Origin: Sinorhizobium meliloti 4H41
Lineage (GTDB): Bacteria > Pseudomonadota > Alphaproteobacteria > Rhizobiales > Rhizobiaceae
DNA: 64,000 nucleotides
Assembly (NCBI RefSeq): GCF_000375585.1
Contig: NZ_AQWP01000001.1
Location: 186,001 to 250,000 of the forward strand
Reading direction: 5' to 3'
Position 1 is the first letter of the stretch, and each line of letters begins with the position of its first letter. The notes below the pieces were generated by a model, which was given only the letters and a program-made list of their open reading frames with translations, was not told the DNA's origin and did not search any database. A program made the position numbers and the translations under genes. This document shows, one piece after another, positions 45,713-55,621 of the stretch.

Positions 45713-46330
45713 TCAGGTCGCGCGGGTCGCAATGTAGGCGGCCGTTCCGGCGAGAATGCCCGCCGCGGCCCGGTTCAGGACCTTCAGCGCCTGCGGCTCT
45801 TTCAGGAGCGAGCGGGCGCGGGCCGCAAGCAGCATATAGGGCAGCAGCACGGCAAGAAGCACGAGGAAAGTCGCGACGAGCAGCAGGCCGTAGTCGCGGA
45901 TCCCTATCGAGGCGAGGTCGATCAGCGTCGGAACGAGCGCCACGTAGAAAAGCATCGTCTTGGGATTGCCGAGCGTGACCGTCAGGCCCGAGATGAAGGA
46001 GAGCGCCGCACTCGTCGACTTCCGCGCCTCGATGTTCTGCGACAGGAGCCCGGCCGTCCAGAGCTTCCAGGCGATATAGCCGAGATAGAGCGCTCCGGCG
46101 ATCTTCACGACCAGAAACGCGGTCGTGAATGTCTGGGCGATGAAGGCGAGCCCGAGAACCACCGCCGTCAGATAGACCATGTCGCCGACGATGAGGCCGA
46201 GGCCCATGAAGAAGGTTTCCCGAAAGCCCGATCCCAGGGCTCGGGCAACGAGCGCCGTCACGCCCGGGCCGGGAATGATGCCGGCGATGAAGAGAGCGCC
46301 GCTATAGGCGAGAAGAGCCGCAAGTGTCAC
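45713..46330 (-). CDS. LysE family translocator (RhtB-like)
   Basis: 205 residues from a GTG at 46330 preceded by AGGA. Six transmembrane segments; the family opening GIIPGPGVTALVARALGSGFRETF and the internal LTVTLGNPKTMLFYVALVPT are clear. LysE/RhtB proteins export amino acids or derivatives. It is divergent from a second LysE gene at 46494 across 163 bases, and no dedicated regulator lies next to either. Substrate not known. Confidence 0.92.
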   Translation of the reverse strand: MTLAALLAYSGALFIAGIIPGPGVTALVARALGSGFRETFFMGLGLIVGDMVYLTAVVLGLAFIAQTFTTAFLVVKIAGALYLGYIAWKLWTAGLLSQNIEARKSTSAALSFISGLTVTLGNPKTMLFYVALVPTLIDLASIGIRDYGLLLVATFLVLLAVLLPYMLLAARARSLLKEPQALKVLNRAAAGILAGTAAYIATRAT

Positions 46331-46493
46331 GATCGTTCCTCCTGATAGGGGCGGGTGTACCGCAATCTGCCGCAAAGGAAAATCCGGGTGTCCCCCGCAT
46401 CTACGCGCGAAAATTGATCGGGTGACAAGAACGGCGTTGCCCTTGGCGGTAGAGCCGTACACTTTCCGGAAAAACATGGGAGACCGGCGCACC

Positions 46494-47126
46494 ATGCCCG
46501 AAATTCAGAACCTCCTGGGCTTCGCCCTGATCGCATTCGGCATGGTGCTGACGCCGGGGCCGAACATGATCTATCTGATCTCCCGCTCGATCTGCCAGGG
46601 ACCGGGGGCGGGACTGATCTCGCTCGGGGGCATAGCGCTCGGCTTCGTCTGTTACATGGTGTCTGCCGCGCTCGGCATTACCGCCCTGCTTCTGGCGGTT
46701 CCCTTTGCCTATGACGCCCTTCGTTTCGCAGGTGCGCTTTACCTGCTTTACCTTGCCTGGCAGGCCGTTCGTCCCGGCGGCCGCTCGATTTTTCAAGTGC
46801 GGGACCTCCCGAAGGATCGCCCGCGCAAGCTCTTCGCGATGGGCCTCTTCACCAGCCTGCTCAATCCGAAGGTAGCCATCCTTTACGTGTCGCTGCTGCC
46901 GCAATTCATCCGCCCCGAGGCCGGCAACGTGCTTGCGCAGTCGCTGATCTTCGGCAGCGTGCAGATCGCGATCAGCGTCAGCGTCAATGCGCTGATCGCG
47001 ATGACCGCCGGAGCGGTGGCCGCCTTCCTCTCCGGTCGGCCGTCCTTCGTGCTGGTGCAGCGTTGGCTCATGAGCACGGCGCTGGCGGGTCTTGCCATCA
47101 GCATGGCCTCGGAGGCCCGGCGTTAG
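46494..47126 (+). CDS. LysE family translocator
   Basis: 210 residues. FGMVLTPGPNMIYLISRSICQGPGAGLISL is the RhtB/LysE signature, with a second motif MGLFTSLLNPKVAILYVSLLPQFI. Six helices predicted. Not a duplicate of the neighbour: the two differ throughout apart from the family motifs. ATG 46494 is chosen from homologue starts. Its stop overlaps the convergent EamA gene by four bases. Confidence 0.92.
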   Translation: MPEIQNLLGFALIAFGMVLTPGPNMIYLISRSICQGPGAGLISLGGIALGFVCYMVSAALGITALLLAVPFAYDALRFAGALYLLYLAWQAVRPGGRSIFQVRDLPKDRPRKLFAMGLFTSLLNPKVAILYVSLLPQFIRPEAGNVLAQSLIFGSVQIAISVSVNALIAMTAGAVAAFLSGRPSFVLVQRWLMSTALAGLAISMASEARR

Positions 47127-48037
47127 AGGCTTTCCTCCGCCGGACGCTTGGCGGACGATGACGATGGCCAAAGGGTCCAGCCGAGATTGGTGCCCGCGGC
47201 AGCGATGAGGATCGCGACCGAGCCCGCGATCTGCACCGGCTGCAGAGCGTGTCCGAACGCGATGCGGTCAACCAGGATCGCGGCCACCGGATAGATGAAG
47301 GAAAGGGCGCCGGTCATGTGGGTCGGCAGCTTCTGTATGGCGCCGTAAAGCAGAATATACATGATGCCGGTATGAACCACGCCGACGGTCAGGAGCAGCG
47401 TCCACTGGAGCGTTCCCTGCGGCAGCGGCGCGGCGAGGGCGAAGGGGGCGAGCATGGCCGCTCCGGTGATGACCTGCACCAGCGCGATCAGATGCGGCGG
47501 CGTACCCTTGAGGAGCTTGGTAACGAGCGCCGCGATGGCGTAGAAGAAGGCGGCGCCGAGCGACAGTGCTATCCCGGTGAGATAGTCGCTGGGCTCATAA
47601 GTGCCCGCGGGCTTGGCGAGGACGATCGCGATCATGCCCGCGAAGGAGAGCGAGAGCCAGAGGAGTTTGCTGGCGGTGATCTTCTCTCCGATAAAGAGCG
47701 CACCGAGGCCGAGCAGCATGAAGGGCTGCGTGTTGTAGACCATGGTCGCGATGGAGATCGAGGCGCGGGGATAGGCGGCGAAGAGCAGGAGCCAGTTCAC
47801 GACGATCGCGACGCCGCCCAGAGCGGAAAGAATGATGACCTTCATCCGCAAATGTCTCAGGTCGATGAGGCCGAAGACCGCCGCAAGCGCGGCGAGCGTC
47901 GCAGCCCCGAACACGCAACGCCAGAAGACGACGCCCGCGACCGGCTGGCCCGACATCAGAACGAACCAGCCGATCGTTCCCGAAATCAGCATCGCCGCCG
48001 TCATTTCCGCGCTTCCGCGCCGTATGTCCTTATCCAT
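47123..48037 (-). CDS. EamA (DMT superfamily) transporter
   Basis: 304 residues with ten helices in two EamA repeats; GQPVAGVVFWRCVFGAATL and YPRASISIATMVYNTQPFML mark the first, LPTHMTGALSFIYPVAAILV the second. ATG 48037 is preceded by GGAG at nine bases; an in-frame ATG at 48052 is possible. Divergent from an AsnC/Lrp regulator, which probably controls its expression in response to an amino acid. Confidence 0.92.
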   Translation of the reverse strand: MDKDIRRGSAEMTAAMLISGTIGWFVLMSGQPVAGVVFWRCVFGAATLAALAAVFGLIDLRHLRMKVIILSALGGVAIVVNWLLLFAAYPRASISIATMVYNTQPFMLLGLGALFIGEKITASKLLWLSLSFAGMIAIVLAKPAGTYEPSDYLTGIALSLGAAFFYAIAALVTKLLKGTPPHLIALVQVITGAAMLAPFALAAPLPQGTLQWTLLLTVGVVHTGIMYILLYGAIQKLPTHMTGALSFIYPVAAILVDRIAFGHALQPVQIAGSVAILIAAAGTNLGWTLWPSSSSAKRPAEESL

Positions 48038-48172
48038 GGCCTTTTGCTCCATCCATTATGCTGCAAGAATAATGAGCCTGGTGGCGCAGGGATATGGATT
48101 TTGAGAGGAAATTATGGGAGGATACCTAACAGATTAAGGCGATAAGGCTAAATTGACTTACGAGGAAGTTGC

Positions 48173-48610
48173 ATGCTGGACGAGCTCGACCGCCGCATTC
48201 TCGAAATTCTGGCCGCCAATGCCCGGGTGTCGTTGAAGGAGCTGGCGCAGGAGGCCGGCCTTTCCTCGCCGAGCGCGGCGGAGCGGCTGCGCAAGCTCGA
48301 GGAGCGCGGCGTGCTCGATGGTTTCACCATCTCGGTCAATCCGGCGCGTCTCGGCTATCCGCTGCAGGCGATCGTCCGCATCCGGCCGATGCCGGGCATG
48401 CTGCATATCGTCGAAAGGCTGATCCAGGAAACGCCCGAATTCATCGAATGCGACAAGGTCACGGGGGACGACTGCTTCATCGCCAAGATGCTGGTGCGCG
48501 ACATGGCGGAACTCGACACGATCCTCGATCGCATCGCGGAAAAGGCGCAGACGAACACGTCGATCGTCAAATCCTCGCCGGTCAAGCGGCGCCTGCCGCC
48601 GCTTATTTAG
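48173..48610 (+). CDS. Lrp/AsnC family transcriptional regulator
   Basis: 145 residues. N-terminal winged helix ([20 protein letters not shown], then [17 protein letters not shown]), C-terminal RAM/ligand-binding domain ([38 protein letters not shown]). Regulators of this type sense amino acids through an octameric ring. The neighbouring divergent EamA exporter is the probable target. Stop overlaps dut by eight bases. Confidence 0.94.
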   Translation: MLDELDRRILEILAANARVSLKELAQEAGLSSPSAAERLRKLEERGVLDGFTISVNPARLGYPLQAIVRIRPMPGMLHIVERLIQETPEFIECDKVTGDDCFIAKMLVRDMAELDTILDRIAEKAQTNTSIVKSSPVKRRLPPLI

Positions 48611-49085
48611 TTCCGGTCGAGCCGAAGCCGCCGGCCCCGCGCGCTGTCGTCGTCGCGCCATCTGCCTCGCGGATCGCCAGCTGGGTCACCGGGGCGATCA
48701 CGATCTGGGCGATACGCATGCCGCGCTCGACCGCGAAGTCCTCCGCACCGAGATTGACGAGCAGCACCTTCACCTCTCCGCGATAGTCGCTGTCGACGGT
48801 GCCCGGCGTGTTGAGGCAGGTGATGCCGTGCTTGAAGGCCAGCCCGGAGCGTGGCCGGATCTGTCCTTCATGACCGGCGGGGATCTCGAAGATAAAGCCC
48901 GTTGGGACCAATGCGCGGTCTCCCGGCCGGATCGTCATCGGGTCCTCGGCCGGCACGGCCGCGCGCAGGTCCATGCCGGCTGCACCCGCGGTCTCGTAGG
49001 CCGGCAGGTCGAGACCCTCGCCATGAGGCAGGCGGACCAGGGTGAGGCCGGGAGTCGGGGCAGGTCGATTTTCGGGCGTGTGCAT
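48603..49085 (-). CDS. dut: dUTP diphosphatase
   Basis: 160 residues with all five dUTPase motifs: [40 protein letters not shown] (catalytic Asp), [13 protein letters not shown] and the terminal [13 protein letters not shown] that closes over the nucleotide. It hydrolyses dUTP to dUMP, preventing uracil in DNA. Two ATG codons are possible (49085 and 49091); 49085 has GGA at a better spacing. Confidence 0.96.
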   Translation of the reverse strand: MHTPENRPAPTPGLTLVRLPHGEGLDLPAYETAGAAGMDLRAAVPAEDPMTIRPGDRALVPTGFIFEIPAGHEGQIRPRSGLAFKHGITCLNTPGTVDSDYRGEVKVLLVNLGAEDFAVERGMRIAQIVIAPVTQLAIREADGATTTARGAGGFGSTGTK

Positions 49086-49183
49086 GGTCATTCCGTCATA
49101 AGCACGGCCGGGCTTGCCGCAGTCAATTGCATATTGGCCCCCGAGCCTGTAAAGGACGCCGCAACTCACAGGATACTCAGATC

Positions 49184-50767
49184 ATGGCCGAAAGCATTGC
49201 CGAGGCGGTCTCCCGCCGCCGCACATTTGCGATCATTTCGCACCCGGACGCCGGTAAGACGACGCTCACCGAGAAGCTTCTGCTCTTCGGCGGCGCGATC
49301 CAGCTCGCCGGCGAGGTCAAGGCCAAGAAGGACCGCATCCAGACCCGCTCGGACTGGATGAAGATCGAGCGCGAGCGCGGCATCTCCGTCGTCACCTCGG
49401 TGATGACCTTCGAATATAACGATACTGTTTTCAACCTGCTCGATACGCCCGGTCACGAGGACTTTGCCGACGACACCTACCGCACGCTGACGGCGGTCGA
49501 TGCGGCTGTCATGGTGATCGACGCGGCAAAGGGTATCGAGCCGCGCACGCTCAAGCTCTTCGAGGTCTGCCGCCTGCGCGATATCCCGATCATCACCTTC
49601 GTCAACAAGATGGACCGCGAAAGCCGCGACCCCTTCGAAATCCTCGACGAGGTCGAGCAGAAGCTGGCGCTCGACTGCGCGCCGGTCACCTGGCCGATCG
49701 GACGCTCCAAGACCTTCTGCGGCACCTATCATCTTGCCACCGACGAGGTGCGCGGCGCCGACACGCAGGAGCGGCTGACAAAGGTCAACGATCCGGAAAT
49801 GGCTTCGCACCGTCTGCCCGAGAACGAACGCGACACGTTCATCGAAGAAGCGTCGCTGGCGATCGAGGCCTGCAAGCCCTTCGACCGTAAGGCTTTCCTC
49901 GAAGGGCACCTCACGCCGGTGTACTTCGGCTCGGCGCTGCGGAACTTCGGCGTGCGCGACCTGATCAATGGGCTCGCCGACTTCGCGCCGCCGCCGCGGG
50001 CCCAGGTTGCCGACATCCGCACCGTCGAGGCGACGGACGACAGAATGACCGCCTTCGTCTTCAAGATCCAGGCGAACATGGACCCGAACCACCGCGACCG
50101 CATCGCCTTCGTCCGCGTCTGCTCGGGCAAGCTCGAGCGCGGCATGAAGGCGCGGCTTTCGCGCACCGGCAAGCAGATGGGGTTGACGGCGCCGCAGTTC
50201 TTCTTCGCCTCGCAGCGCCAGCTCGCCGATACGGCTTTCGCCGGCGACGTCGTCGGCATCCCGAACCACGGCACGCTCAGGATCGGCGATACGCTGACCG
50301 AGGGCGAGCCGCTCGTCTTCCAGGGCGTGCCGAACTTCGCACCGGAAATTCTCCGCCGCGTCCGGCTGGAAGATGCGATGAAGGCGAAGAAGCTGAAAGA
50401 GGCGCTGCAGCAGATGGCGGAAGAGGGCGTCGTGCAGCTCTTTTCTCCGGACGACGGCGCGCCTGCGATCGTCGGCGTCGTCGGCGCGCTCCAGCTTGAC
50501 GTTCTCAAGGAACGCCTGCAGGCGGAATACAGTCTGCCGGTCTCCTTCGAGATGTCCCGCTTCTCCATCTGCCGCTGGATCTCCGCCGAGAACCCGGCCG
50601 AACTCGAAAAGTTCATCGCGACCCACCGCGGCGACATTGCGCGGGACCTTGACGGGGACCCGGTGTACCTGGCGCAGGACGGGTTCTCGCTGCGCTACGA
50701 ATCGGAGCGCTATCCGGCGGTCAAGATGGTGGCGATCAAGGAGTATCACGTCGCCAAGGCGGCGTGA
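49184..50767 (+). CDS. prfC: Peptide chain release factor 3
   Basis: 527 residues. GTPase motifs: FAIISHPDAGKTTLTEKLLL (G1), RGISVVTSVMTF (G2), LLDTPGHEDFADDTYR (G3) and TFVNKMDRE (G4). RF3 domains II and III follow, ending with SFEMSRFSICRWI. It removes RF1/RF2 from the ribosome after termination. Divergent from dut; stands alone. Confidence 0.97.
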   Translation: MAESIAEAVSRRRTFAIISHPDAGKTTLTEKLLLFGGAIQLAGEVKAKKDRIQTRSDWMKIERERGISVVTSVMTFEYNDTVFNLLDTPGHEDFADDTYRTLTAVDAAVMVIDAAKGIEPRTLKLFEVCRLRDIPIITFVNKMDRESRDPFEILDEVEQKLALDCAPVTWPIGRSKTFCGTYHLATDEVRGADTQERLTKVNDPEMASHRLPENERDTFIEEASLAIEACKPFDRKAFLEGHLTPVYFGSALRNFGVRDLINGLADFAPPPRAQVADIRTVEATDDRMTAFVFKIQANMDPNHRDRIAFVRVCSGKLERGMKARLSRTGKQMGLTAPQFFFASQRQLADTAFAGDVVGIPNHGTLRIGDTLTEGEPLVFQGVPNFAPEILRRVRLEDAMKAKKLKEALQQMAEEGVVQLFSPDDGAPAIVGVVGALQLDVLKERLQAEYSLPVSFEMSRFSICRWISAENPAELEKFIATHRGDIARDLDGDPVYLAQDGFSLRYESERYPAVKMVAIKEYHVAKAA

Positions 50768-50788
50768 TCGCGCCTGCGCCGGATTCCC

Positions 50789-51679
50789 CTATCCGGCCCG
50801 CTCCGGACTGGCCCTGCGAAGACCGAGGCTCAGCACGGCGATCAGCACGCACGCCATGCCGATCATCTGATTGGCGGTGATCGTCTCGCCGAGAACGGCA
50901 GCGGCGAGGAGCAGCGCGGAAACCGGTGCCAAGGCGGTGAAGACCGAGGCCTCGGTGCCGCTCACCTTCTGAAGTCCCGCATACCAGAGCACGAAGCCCC
51001 CGACCGTCGGCACGAGCGCGTAATAGGCGACCGCCGCGAGCGCCGGCGCGCCTGTCGCACCCATCGAAGGAAGCTCTGCAAGCGCGAACGGGAGCGCAAT
51101 GGCACCACCGAAGCCCGTCATCAGCGCCGACAGGCCAAGCGGCGGAATCGCGACGCTGACGCGCTTGTTGAGCAGGATGAACAGGCCTTCGCAGATGACC
51201 GCGCCGAAGATCAGCGCGCTGCCGGCGAGCGAATGCGCGGCGTTTGCATCCGGCCGGAAGACGATCGCGAGAACGCCGGCCGCCGCCAGGCAAACGGCCG
51301 CGAACACGGAGCGATGCGGACGCTCGCCGAGAACCATGATGGCGATTGCGGCGGAGACGACGGGGAGCGTCCCGATGATGACGCCGGCATCGGCCGCAGA
51401 GGTGAGCTTCAGGCCGGAAATGAGCAGAGTCGTGTAGCCGACGCTGCCGGCGCCTGCCTGAAACAGGAGGATGAGCCAATCGCTCTTCGGCAGCTTGGGC
51501 CAGGACGCCCCGGTCGCGCGCATCAGGCCCAGGAAAAGAGGGAAGGCGATGGCAAAACGCAGCGCCGTTGCCGTGAACGGCGGCAGGCCGGCGGCGATGA
51601 TCTTGCTCGCGATCACGGTGCTGCCGACGAGCACCATGGCGAGCGACAAAAAGACATATCCCTGAACCTGCTTCGACAT
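50789..51679 (-). CDS. EamA (DMT superfamily) transporter
   Basis: 296 residues, ten helices in two repeats: MVLVGSTVIASKIIAAGLPPFTATALRFAI covers the first helix pair and LVPTVGGFVLWYAGLQKVSGTEASVFTALAPVSALLL the second repeat's core. Converges on prfC. It follows an AraC-type regulator gene on the same strand by 84 bases and is probably controlled by it. Substrate unknown. Confidence 0.92.
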   Translation of the reverse strand: MSKQVQGYVFLSLAMVLVGSTVIASKIIAAGLPPFTATALRFAIAFPLFLGLMRATGASWPKLPKSDWLILLFQAGAGSVGYTTLLISGLKLTSAADAGVIIGTLPVVSAAIAIMVLGERPHRSVFAAVCLAAAGVLAIVFRPDANAAHSLAGSALIFGAVICEGLFILLNKRVSVAIPPLGLSALMTGFGGAIALPFALAELPSMGATGAPALAAVAYYALVPTVGGFVLWYAGLQKVSGTEASVFTALAPVSALLLAAAVLGETITANQMIGMACVLIAVLSLGLRRASPERAG

Positions 51680-51763
51680 TCTGCCACCGTTCCCGATTGA
51701 TGATGGGGGCAGAAAGACCGATCGGCAGCGCGCGGTCTTGTACGAAATTGCAAGGCGGCGAAA

Positions 51764-52573
51764 TCAGTTCACCGCTTGCGCGTAGACACCGGGGGAGAAG
51801 CCGTATTTGCGCACGAACACGCGTGTCATGTGGCTCTGGTCCACGAAGCCGCCCGCAGCTGCCGCTTCCGCGAGCGGCGTGCCCCCGGCGATCAGCCGCC
51901 GGACGACGTCTATCCGGCGTTGGAGGAGATAGGCATGGGGCGTCAGTCCCGTCGCCTTGGAGAAACCGCGCACGAGCTGGAAGCGGCTCAGGCCGCTCTC
52001 GCGGGCGAGGTCCGCGAGCGTAAGCGATGCCAGCGGATCGTCCTCGATAAGGCTCACGGCCGAGGCGACCGACTTCGGCACGCCTGCCGGCGCATCCGGC
52101 GAGGCAAGCTGCATCGCCTCCGCGAACAGGGTGACGGCCAGTTCATCCCAGCGAAGCATCGTCTCGGTGCCGTCGGCGGCCGCGGCAGCCGCAAAGATCG
52201 CGCCGAAGCGGGCTGCCAGCCCGGTACTTCTGATCACCGGGTCCGAGAATTCGCAATCCGACCTCTTCCCATCGGTGACGTCATCGACGAGCGAGGCGAC
52301 CAGCGGCGGATCGAGATAGAGCATCCGCCAGGACCGGCCCGCGTCGCCGATCGGGGCTCCGTCGTGGACCTCACCGGGATTGACGGTGATCACGTCGCCC
52401 GCTTCCGCCTCGACGGTTCCGCGGCCGCTCAGCGACGTTTGCGCACCCGCATGGATCAGGCCGATGCCGAACTGCTCGTGCGTATGGCGCGCGAAACTGT
52501 GATTCGTCGTCGCTTCCACCACGTCGACGCCGGCGATGCGGCGCGGCAGCATTCTGAAATTCCCTTTCGCCAT
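51764..52573 (-). CDS. AraC family transcriptional regulator with N-terminal cupin
   Basis: 269 residues. The N-terminal cupin-like arm (HTHEQFGIGLIHAGAQTSLS, VITVNPGEVHDG) senses an effector and the C-terminal double HTH has LTLADLARESGLSRFQLVRGF and AAGGFVDQSHMTRVFVRKYGFSPGVY. Likely activator of the downstream exporter gene. Divergent from an XRE gene across 113 bases. Confidence 0.93.
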   Translation of the reverse strand: MAKGNFRMLPRRIAGVDVVEATTNHSFARHTHEQFGIGLIHAGAQTSLSGRGTVEAEAGDVITVNPGEVHDGAPIGDAGRSWRMLYLDPPLVASLVDDVTDGKRSDCEFSDPVIRSTGLAARFGAIFAAAAAADGTETMLRWDELAVTLFAEAMQLASPDAPAGVPKSVASAVSLIEDDPLASLTLADLARESGLSRFQLVRGFSKATGLTPHAYLLQRRIDVVRRLIAGGTPLAEAAAAGGFVDQSHMTRVFVRKYGFSPGVYAQAVN

Positions 52574-52686
52574 GTACCGTCCGCTGTCCCGTTCCTCGTT
52601 GAGCCCTTATGGTGGTATAGCGCTTCCATTCCCTGCCGCCTAGCGCAGGTGGCCCGATAGCTTCGCCGGATCAGGAGGAAACCGAG

Positions 52687-53211
52687 ATGCTCTACACGGC
52701 ACGGACGCTGAAGCGGCTGCGGCTCCTGAACGGCATGAAACAGAGCCATGTGGCGGAGCTCATGCGGGTGACGCAGGCGACGATATCGCGCTGGGAAGCG
52801 GGCGTCCTGACACCTTCCGAAAATCAGCAGCAGGCGCTGGAGCGCCTATTCGCCAGGGTGCCCTCAGCCGCCGATGCGGCTCTCAAGCGGCTGGTCGAAA
52901 GCTCGAGCGCGAGGGTTCACCTGATCTGCGACCACTCGCACCGGCTGCTGGCTGCTTCGCCCCGGCGGCGGGCGGAGTGGCGGCGGGAAATGGTCGGCGA
53001 GCCGATGTTCCGTTATGCCTCGCAGGAGATCCGGAAGGCGGAACGCGATCTCGCGGAGCTCGGCTGGCACGATGGCCGTTTGGCTTTCCTGACCGTCGAG
53101 ACCGGGCCCAACGGCCGCGACGACGTTCCCATCTCTGCCGGTCGCGTGCTTTGGGAGCGCATACCACTCGCCGACGGCGCGATGGGCCGGCTGGTCACCG
53201 CGATCTCGTGA
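52687..53211 (+). CDS. XRE family helix-turn-helix protein
   Basis: 174 residues. The N-terminal XRE domain (TLKRLRLLNGMKQSHVAELM, VTQATISRWEAG) is followed by about 100 residues containing ARVHLICDHSHRLLAASPRR and ISAGRVLWERIPLADG, suggesting a PAS-like sensor. No partner toxin gene is adjacent, so a regulator is more likely than an antitoxin. Followed 71 bases later by an epimerase gene on the same strand. Confidence 0.85.
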   Translation: MLYTARTLKRLRLLNGMKQSHVAELMRVTQATISRWEAGVLTPSENQQQALERLFARVPSAADAALKRLVESSSARVHLICDHSHRLLAASPRRRAEWRREMVGEPMFRYASQEIRKAERDLAELGWHDGRLAFLTVETGPNGRDDVPISAGRVLWERIPLADGAMGRLVTAIS

Positions 53212-53282
53212 GCGAACGCATAATTTATGCCTTGCCGGCTTCGCCGCGCTGCGCCTAGCCTCAAGGCAACAAGGAGCGACGC

Positions 53283-54266
53283 ATGACGACACTGGTGACG
53301 GGAAGCGCCGGCCATCTGGGTGAGGCATTGATAAGGGTACTGCGCGCGGCCGGCCGCGACGTTCGCGGCATCGACATCAAGAGCTCGCCATTCACCGATG
53401 CCGTCGGGTCGATCGCCGACCGCCGCTTCGTCCGTCACGCAATGAAGGACGTGCGCGCAGTCATCCATTCCGCGACCCTGCACAAGCCGCATGTGGCGAC
53501 GCACGGTTATCGCGAGTTCGTCGATACCAATGTCGCGGGCACGGTCAATCTGCTGGAAGAGGCAGCCGGGGCGGGCGTCGGCGCCTTTGTCTTCACCAGC
53601 ACCACGAGCGCCTTCGGTTCGGCCCTGACGCCGGCGCCCGGCGAGCCGGCAGCCTGGATCACGGAGGACGTCCAGCCGATCCCGCGCAACATCTATGGTG
53701 TGAGCAAAGTTGCGGCGGAGGGATTCTGCGAGCTTTTCGCGCGGCGGCACGGTCTGCCCGCCGTCATTCTCCGGACCTCGCGCTTCTTTCCCGAGCCCGA
53801 TGACGATGCGGAAATCCGCGGCCGCTTTGAAACGGCCAATGCGCAGGCGAATGAATTGCTCTACCGGCGCGCGGATATCGAGGATGTCGTGAGCGCCCAT
53901 CTATCGGCCCTCGACCGGGCGATGGAGATCGGCTTTGGCCGTTTCATCGTCTCGGCCCCGACGCCGTTCACGCGCGACGATCTCGCGTCTCTGCGGGAGG
54001 ATGCCCCATCCGTCGTCTTCAGCCGCTTTCCCGAATGCGAGGCGCTTTATGCGCAACGGGGGTGGCGGCTCTTTCCGACGATCGATCGGGTCTATGTGAG
54101 TGCCCGCACGACGGCTTGTCTCGGCTGGCGGCCGAAATACGATTTTGGCCATGTGTTGAAATGCCTGCGCCGCGGCGAGGATTTCCGCAGCCCGCTCGCA
54201 ATCGAGATCGGGTCCAAGGGCTACCACGACACGGTCTTTGCGGATGGCCCCTATCCGGTCGCCTGA
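53283..54266 (+). CDS. NAD-dependent epimerase/dehydratase
   Basis: 327 residues of the extended SDR type. TLVTGSAGHLGEALIRVL holds G-x-x-G-x-x-G, TSTTSAFGSAL the Ser/Thr, and NIYGVSKVAAEGFCEL the Y-x-x-x-K pair. The substrate, probably a nucleotide sugar or related compound, is unknown. It ends four bases from the convergent GFA gene. The upstream AAGGAGCG is a strong ribosome-binding site. Confidence 0.92.
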   Translation: MTTLVTGSAGHLGEALIRVLRAAGRDVRGIDIKSSPFTDAVGSIADRRFVRHAMKDVRAVIHSATLHKPHVATHGYREFVDTNVAGTVNLLEEAAGAGVGAFVFTSTTSAFGSALTPAPGEPAAWITEDVQPIPRNIYGVSKVAAEGFCELFARRHGLPAVILRTSRFFPEPDDDAEIRGRFETANAQANELLYRRADIEDVVSAHLSALDRAMEIGFGRFIVSAPTPFTRDDLASLREDAPSVVFSRFPECEALYAQRGWRLFPTIDRVYVSARTTACLGWRPKYDFGHVLKCLRRGEDFRSPLAIEIGSKGYHDTVFADGPYPVA

Positions 54267-54270
54267 ACCG

Positions 54271-54675
54271 TCAATCCCGTGGCAGCCCCGGCAGCTTGCC
54301 GATCTCGCCGGACCAGGGCAGGGCGGAGGAACACCAGATCTGCTTGCGGGGTGCAAGTTCGCGCCGCTGATTTATGGTGCCGACGCGGATGCCGATCTCC
54401 TCTGCGTCCTCGTCGGTGCCCGTCGTGTAGACCGGCGAGCCGCAATCGGGGCAGAAGAATTGCAGCCGCTTGCGTCCGTTTTCGCCGGTCTTGACGTAAA
54501 GCTTCGGCTCGCCGCCCGTCAGCCGGAACGATGATCGCGGCGTGCTGGTGCTGACGCGGTAGGCGGTGCCGGTCAGCCGTTGGCAATCGTTACAATGGCA
54601 GATCGTTACGTGCTCCGGATCGATCTCCGCCTCGTAGGTAACGAAGCCGCAATGGCACTGTCCGTCGATATGCAT
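54271..54675 (-). CDS. GFA family zinc-binding protein (Gfa-like)
   Basis: 134 residues. The seven-cysteine pattern of the glutathione-dependent formaldehyde-activating fold is intact: GQCHCGFVTYEAEI, TICHCNDCQRLTGTAY and FFCPDCGSPVYTTG. Members bind zinc; only a few catalyse S-hydroxymethylglutathione formation. No formaldehyde dehydrogenase nearby, so the role is not set. Start ATG 54675. Confidence 0.93.
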   Translation of the reverse strand: MHIDGQCHCGFVTYEAEIDPEHVTICHCNDCQRLTGTAYRVSTSTPRSSFRLTGGEPKLYVKTGENGRKRLQFFCPDCGSPVYTTGTDEDAEEIGIRVGTINQRRELAPRKQIWCSSALPWSGEIGKLPGLPRD

Positions 54676-54751
54676 GAAACGCTCCTCGTCGCTTGCTTCG
54701 GCAAGATACGATAGGGCGAAGACTCCATTCGTCCAGTGCGACGTCCGCCGG

Positions 54752-55552
54752 TCAGACGCCGGTGAACAGCCACTCGTGTTCCCTCGCATTGTGGAACTTC
54801 CAGATCCGCTTCGGCCCCGCCATGACGTTGAGATAATAGGAATCGTAGCCGTGGACCGCAGCCACCGGATGGTAGCCCCTCGGTACCAGCGTCACGTCCC
54901 CATCCTCCACCGCCATGGCCTCGTCCAGCGAACGGTCGTCGGTATAGACGCGTTGCATTGCAAAACCCTGCGGCGGGTTGAGGCGGTGGTAATAGGTCTC
55001 CTCGAGATAGCTTTCGGCCGGCAGGTTGTCCTGGTCGTGTTTGTGCGGCGGGTAGGAGGAGGTGTGGCCGCCCGGCGTGATCACCTCGACGACCAGCAGC
55101 GACTGCGCCGATTCGTCGTCTTCCGGCATGATATTGGTGACGTAGCGGGTATTGGTGCCCCGGCCGCGCGTCATCTGCGGGTGCGTGCCGGGGCGGATGA
55201 TTTTCGCCTCGAAGCCTTCCCCGCCCGGCGCGGAGCAGACGGCGAGGTCGAGATCCGTGGTCGCTTCGGCCTGCCAGCTGCTGCCCCTCGGCACATAGAC
55301 CGCATAGGGCTGGCCCTCGAAAGGCGTCATGCGCTCGCCGAGCTCGCCGAAGTCCTCGCCATCGACCGAAACCCTGGCTTTTCCGCTGACGAGTACCAGG
55401 CAGAGTTCCTTCTCGCCCGCTTCGCCGCCGGTCGTCTCGTTGGGCCGCAGCCGATGGAGGGCGAAACCGACATAGGTCCAGCCGGCACTTTCCGGCGTGA
55501 TCTCCTGCATCAGGCCGGATTGCGCTTTCGGTTTGATGAGCAGTTTGGACAT
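54752..55552 (-). CDS. iolB: 5-deoxy-glucuronate isomerase
   Basis: 266 residues, last gene of the iol run. Bicupin fold: GWTYVGFALHRLRPNETTGG opens the first barrel, and the second has HTSSYPPHKHDQDNLPAESYLEETYYHRLN, whose His/Glu residues bind the metal. YDSYYLNVMAGPKRIWKFHN is the conserved C-terminus. It converts 5-deoxyglucuronate to 5-dehydro-2-deoxygluconate in inositol catabolism. Separated from iolE by a palindromic repeat. Confidence 0.96.
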   Translation of the reverse strand: MSKLLIKPKAQSGLMQEITPESAGWTYVGFALHRLRPNETTGGEAGEKELCLVLVSGKARVSVDGEDFGELGERMTPFEGQPYAVYVPRGSSWQAEATTDLDLAVCSAPGGEGFEAKIIRPGTHPQMTRGRGTNTRYVTNIMPEDDESAQSLLVVEVITPGGHTSSYPPHKHDQDNLPAESYLEETYYHRLNPPQGFAMQRVYTDDRSLDEAMAVEDGDVTLVPRGYHPVAAVHGYDSYYLNVMAGPKRIWKFHNAREHEWLFTGV

Positions 55553-55621
55553 TCGGCGGTCTCCTGATCTCGCGTCTGTAGGTCTGCCCCTCTCCATAGC
55601 CCTCTGGAAGGGGTGGCATCT

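Noticed and set aside
49166-50749. 527-residue open frame antisense to prfC
   Set aside because: An exact shadow of prfC with typical mirror-codon composition.
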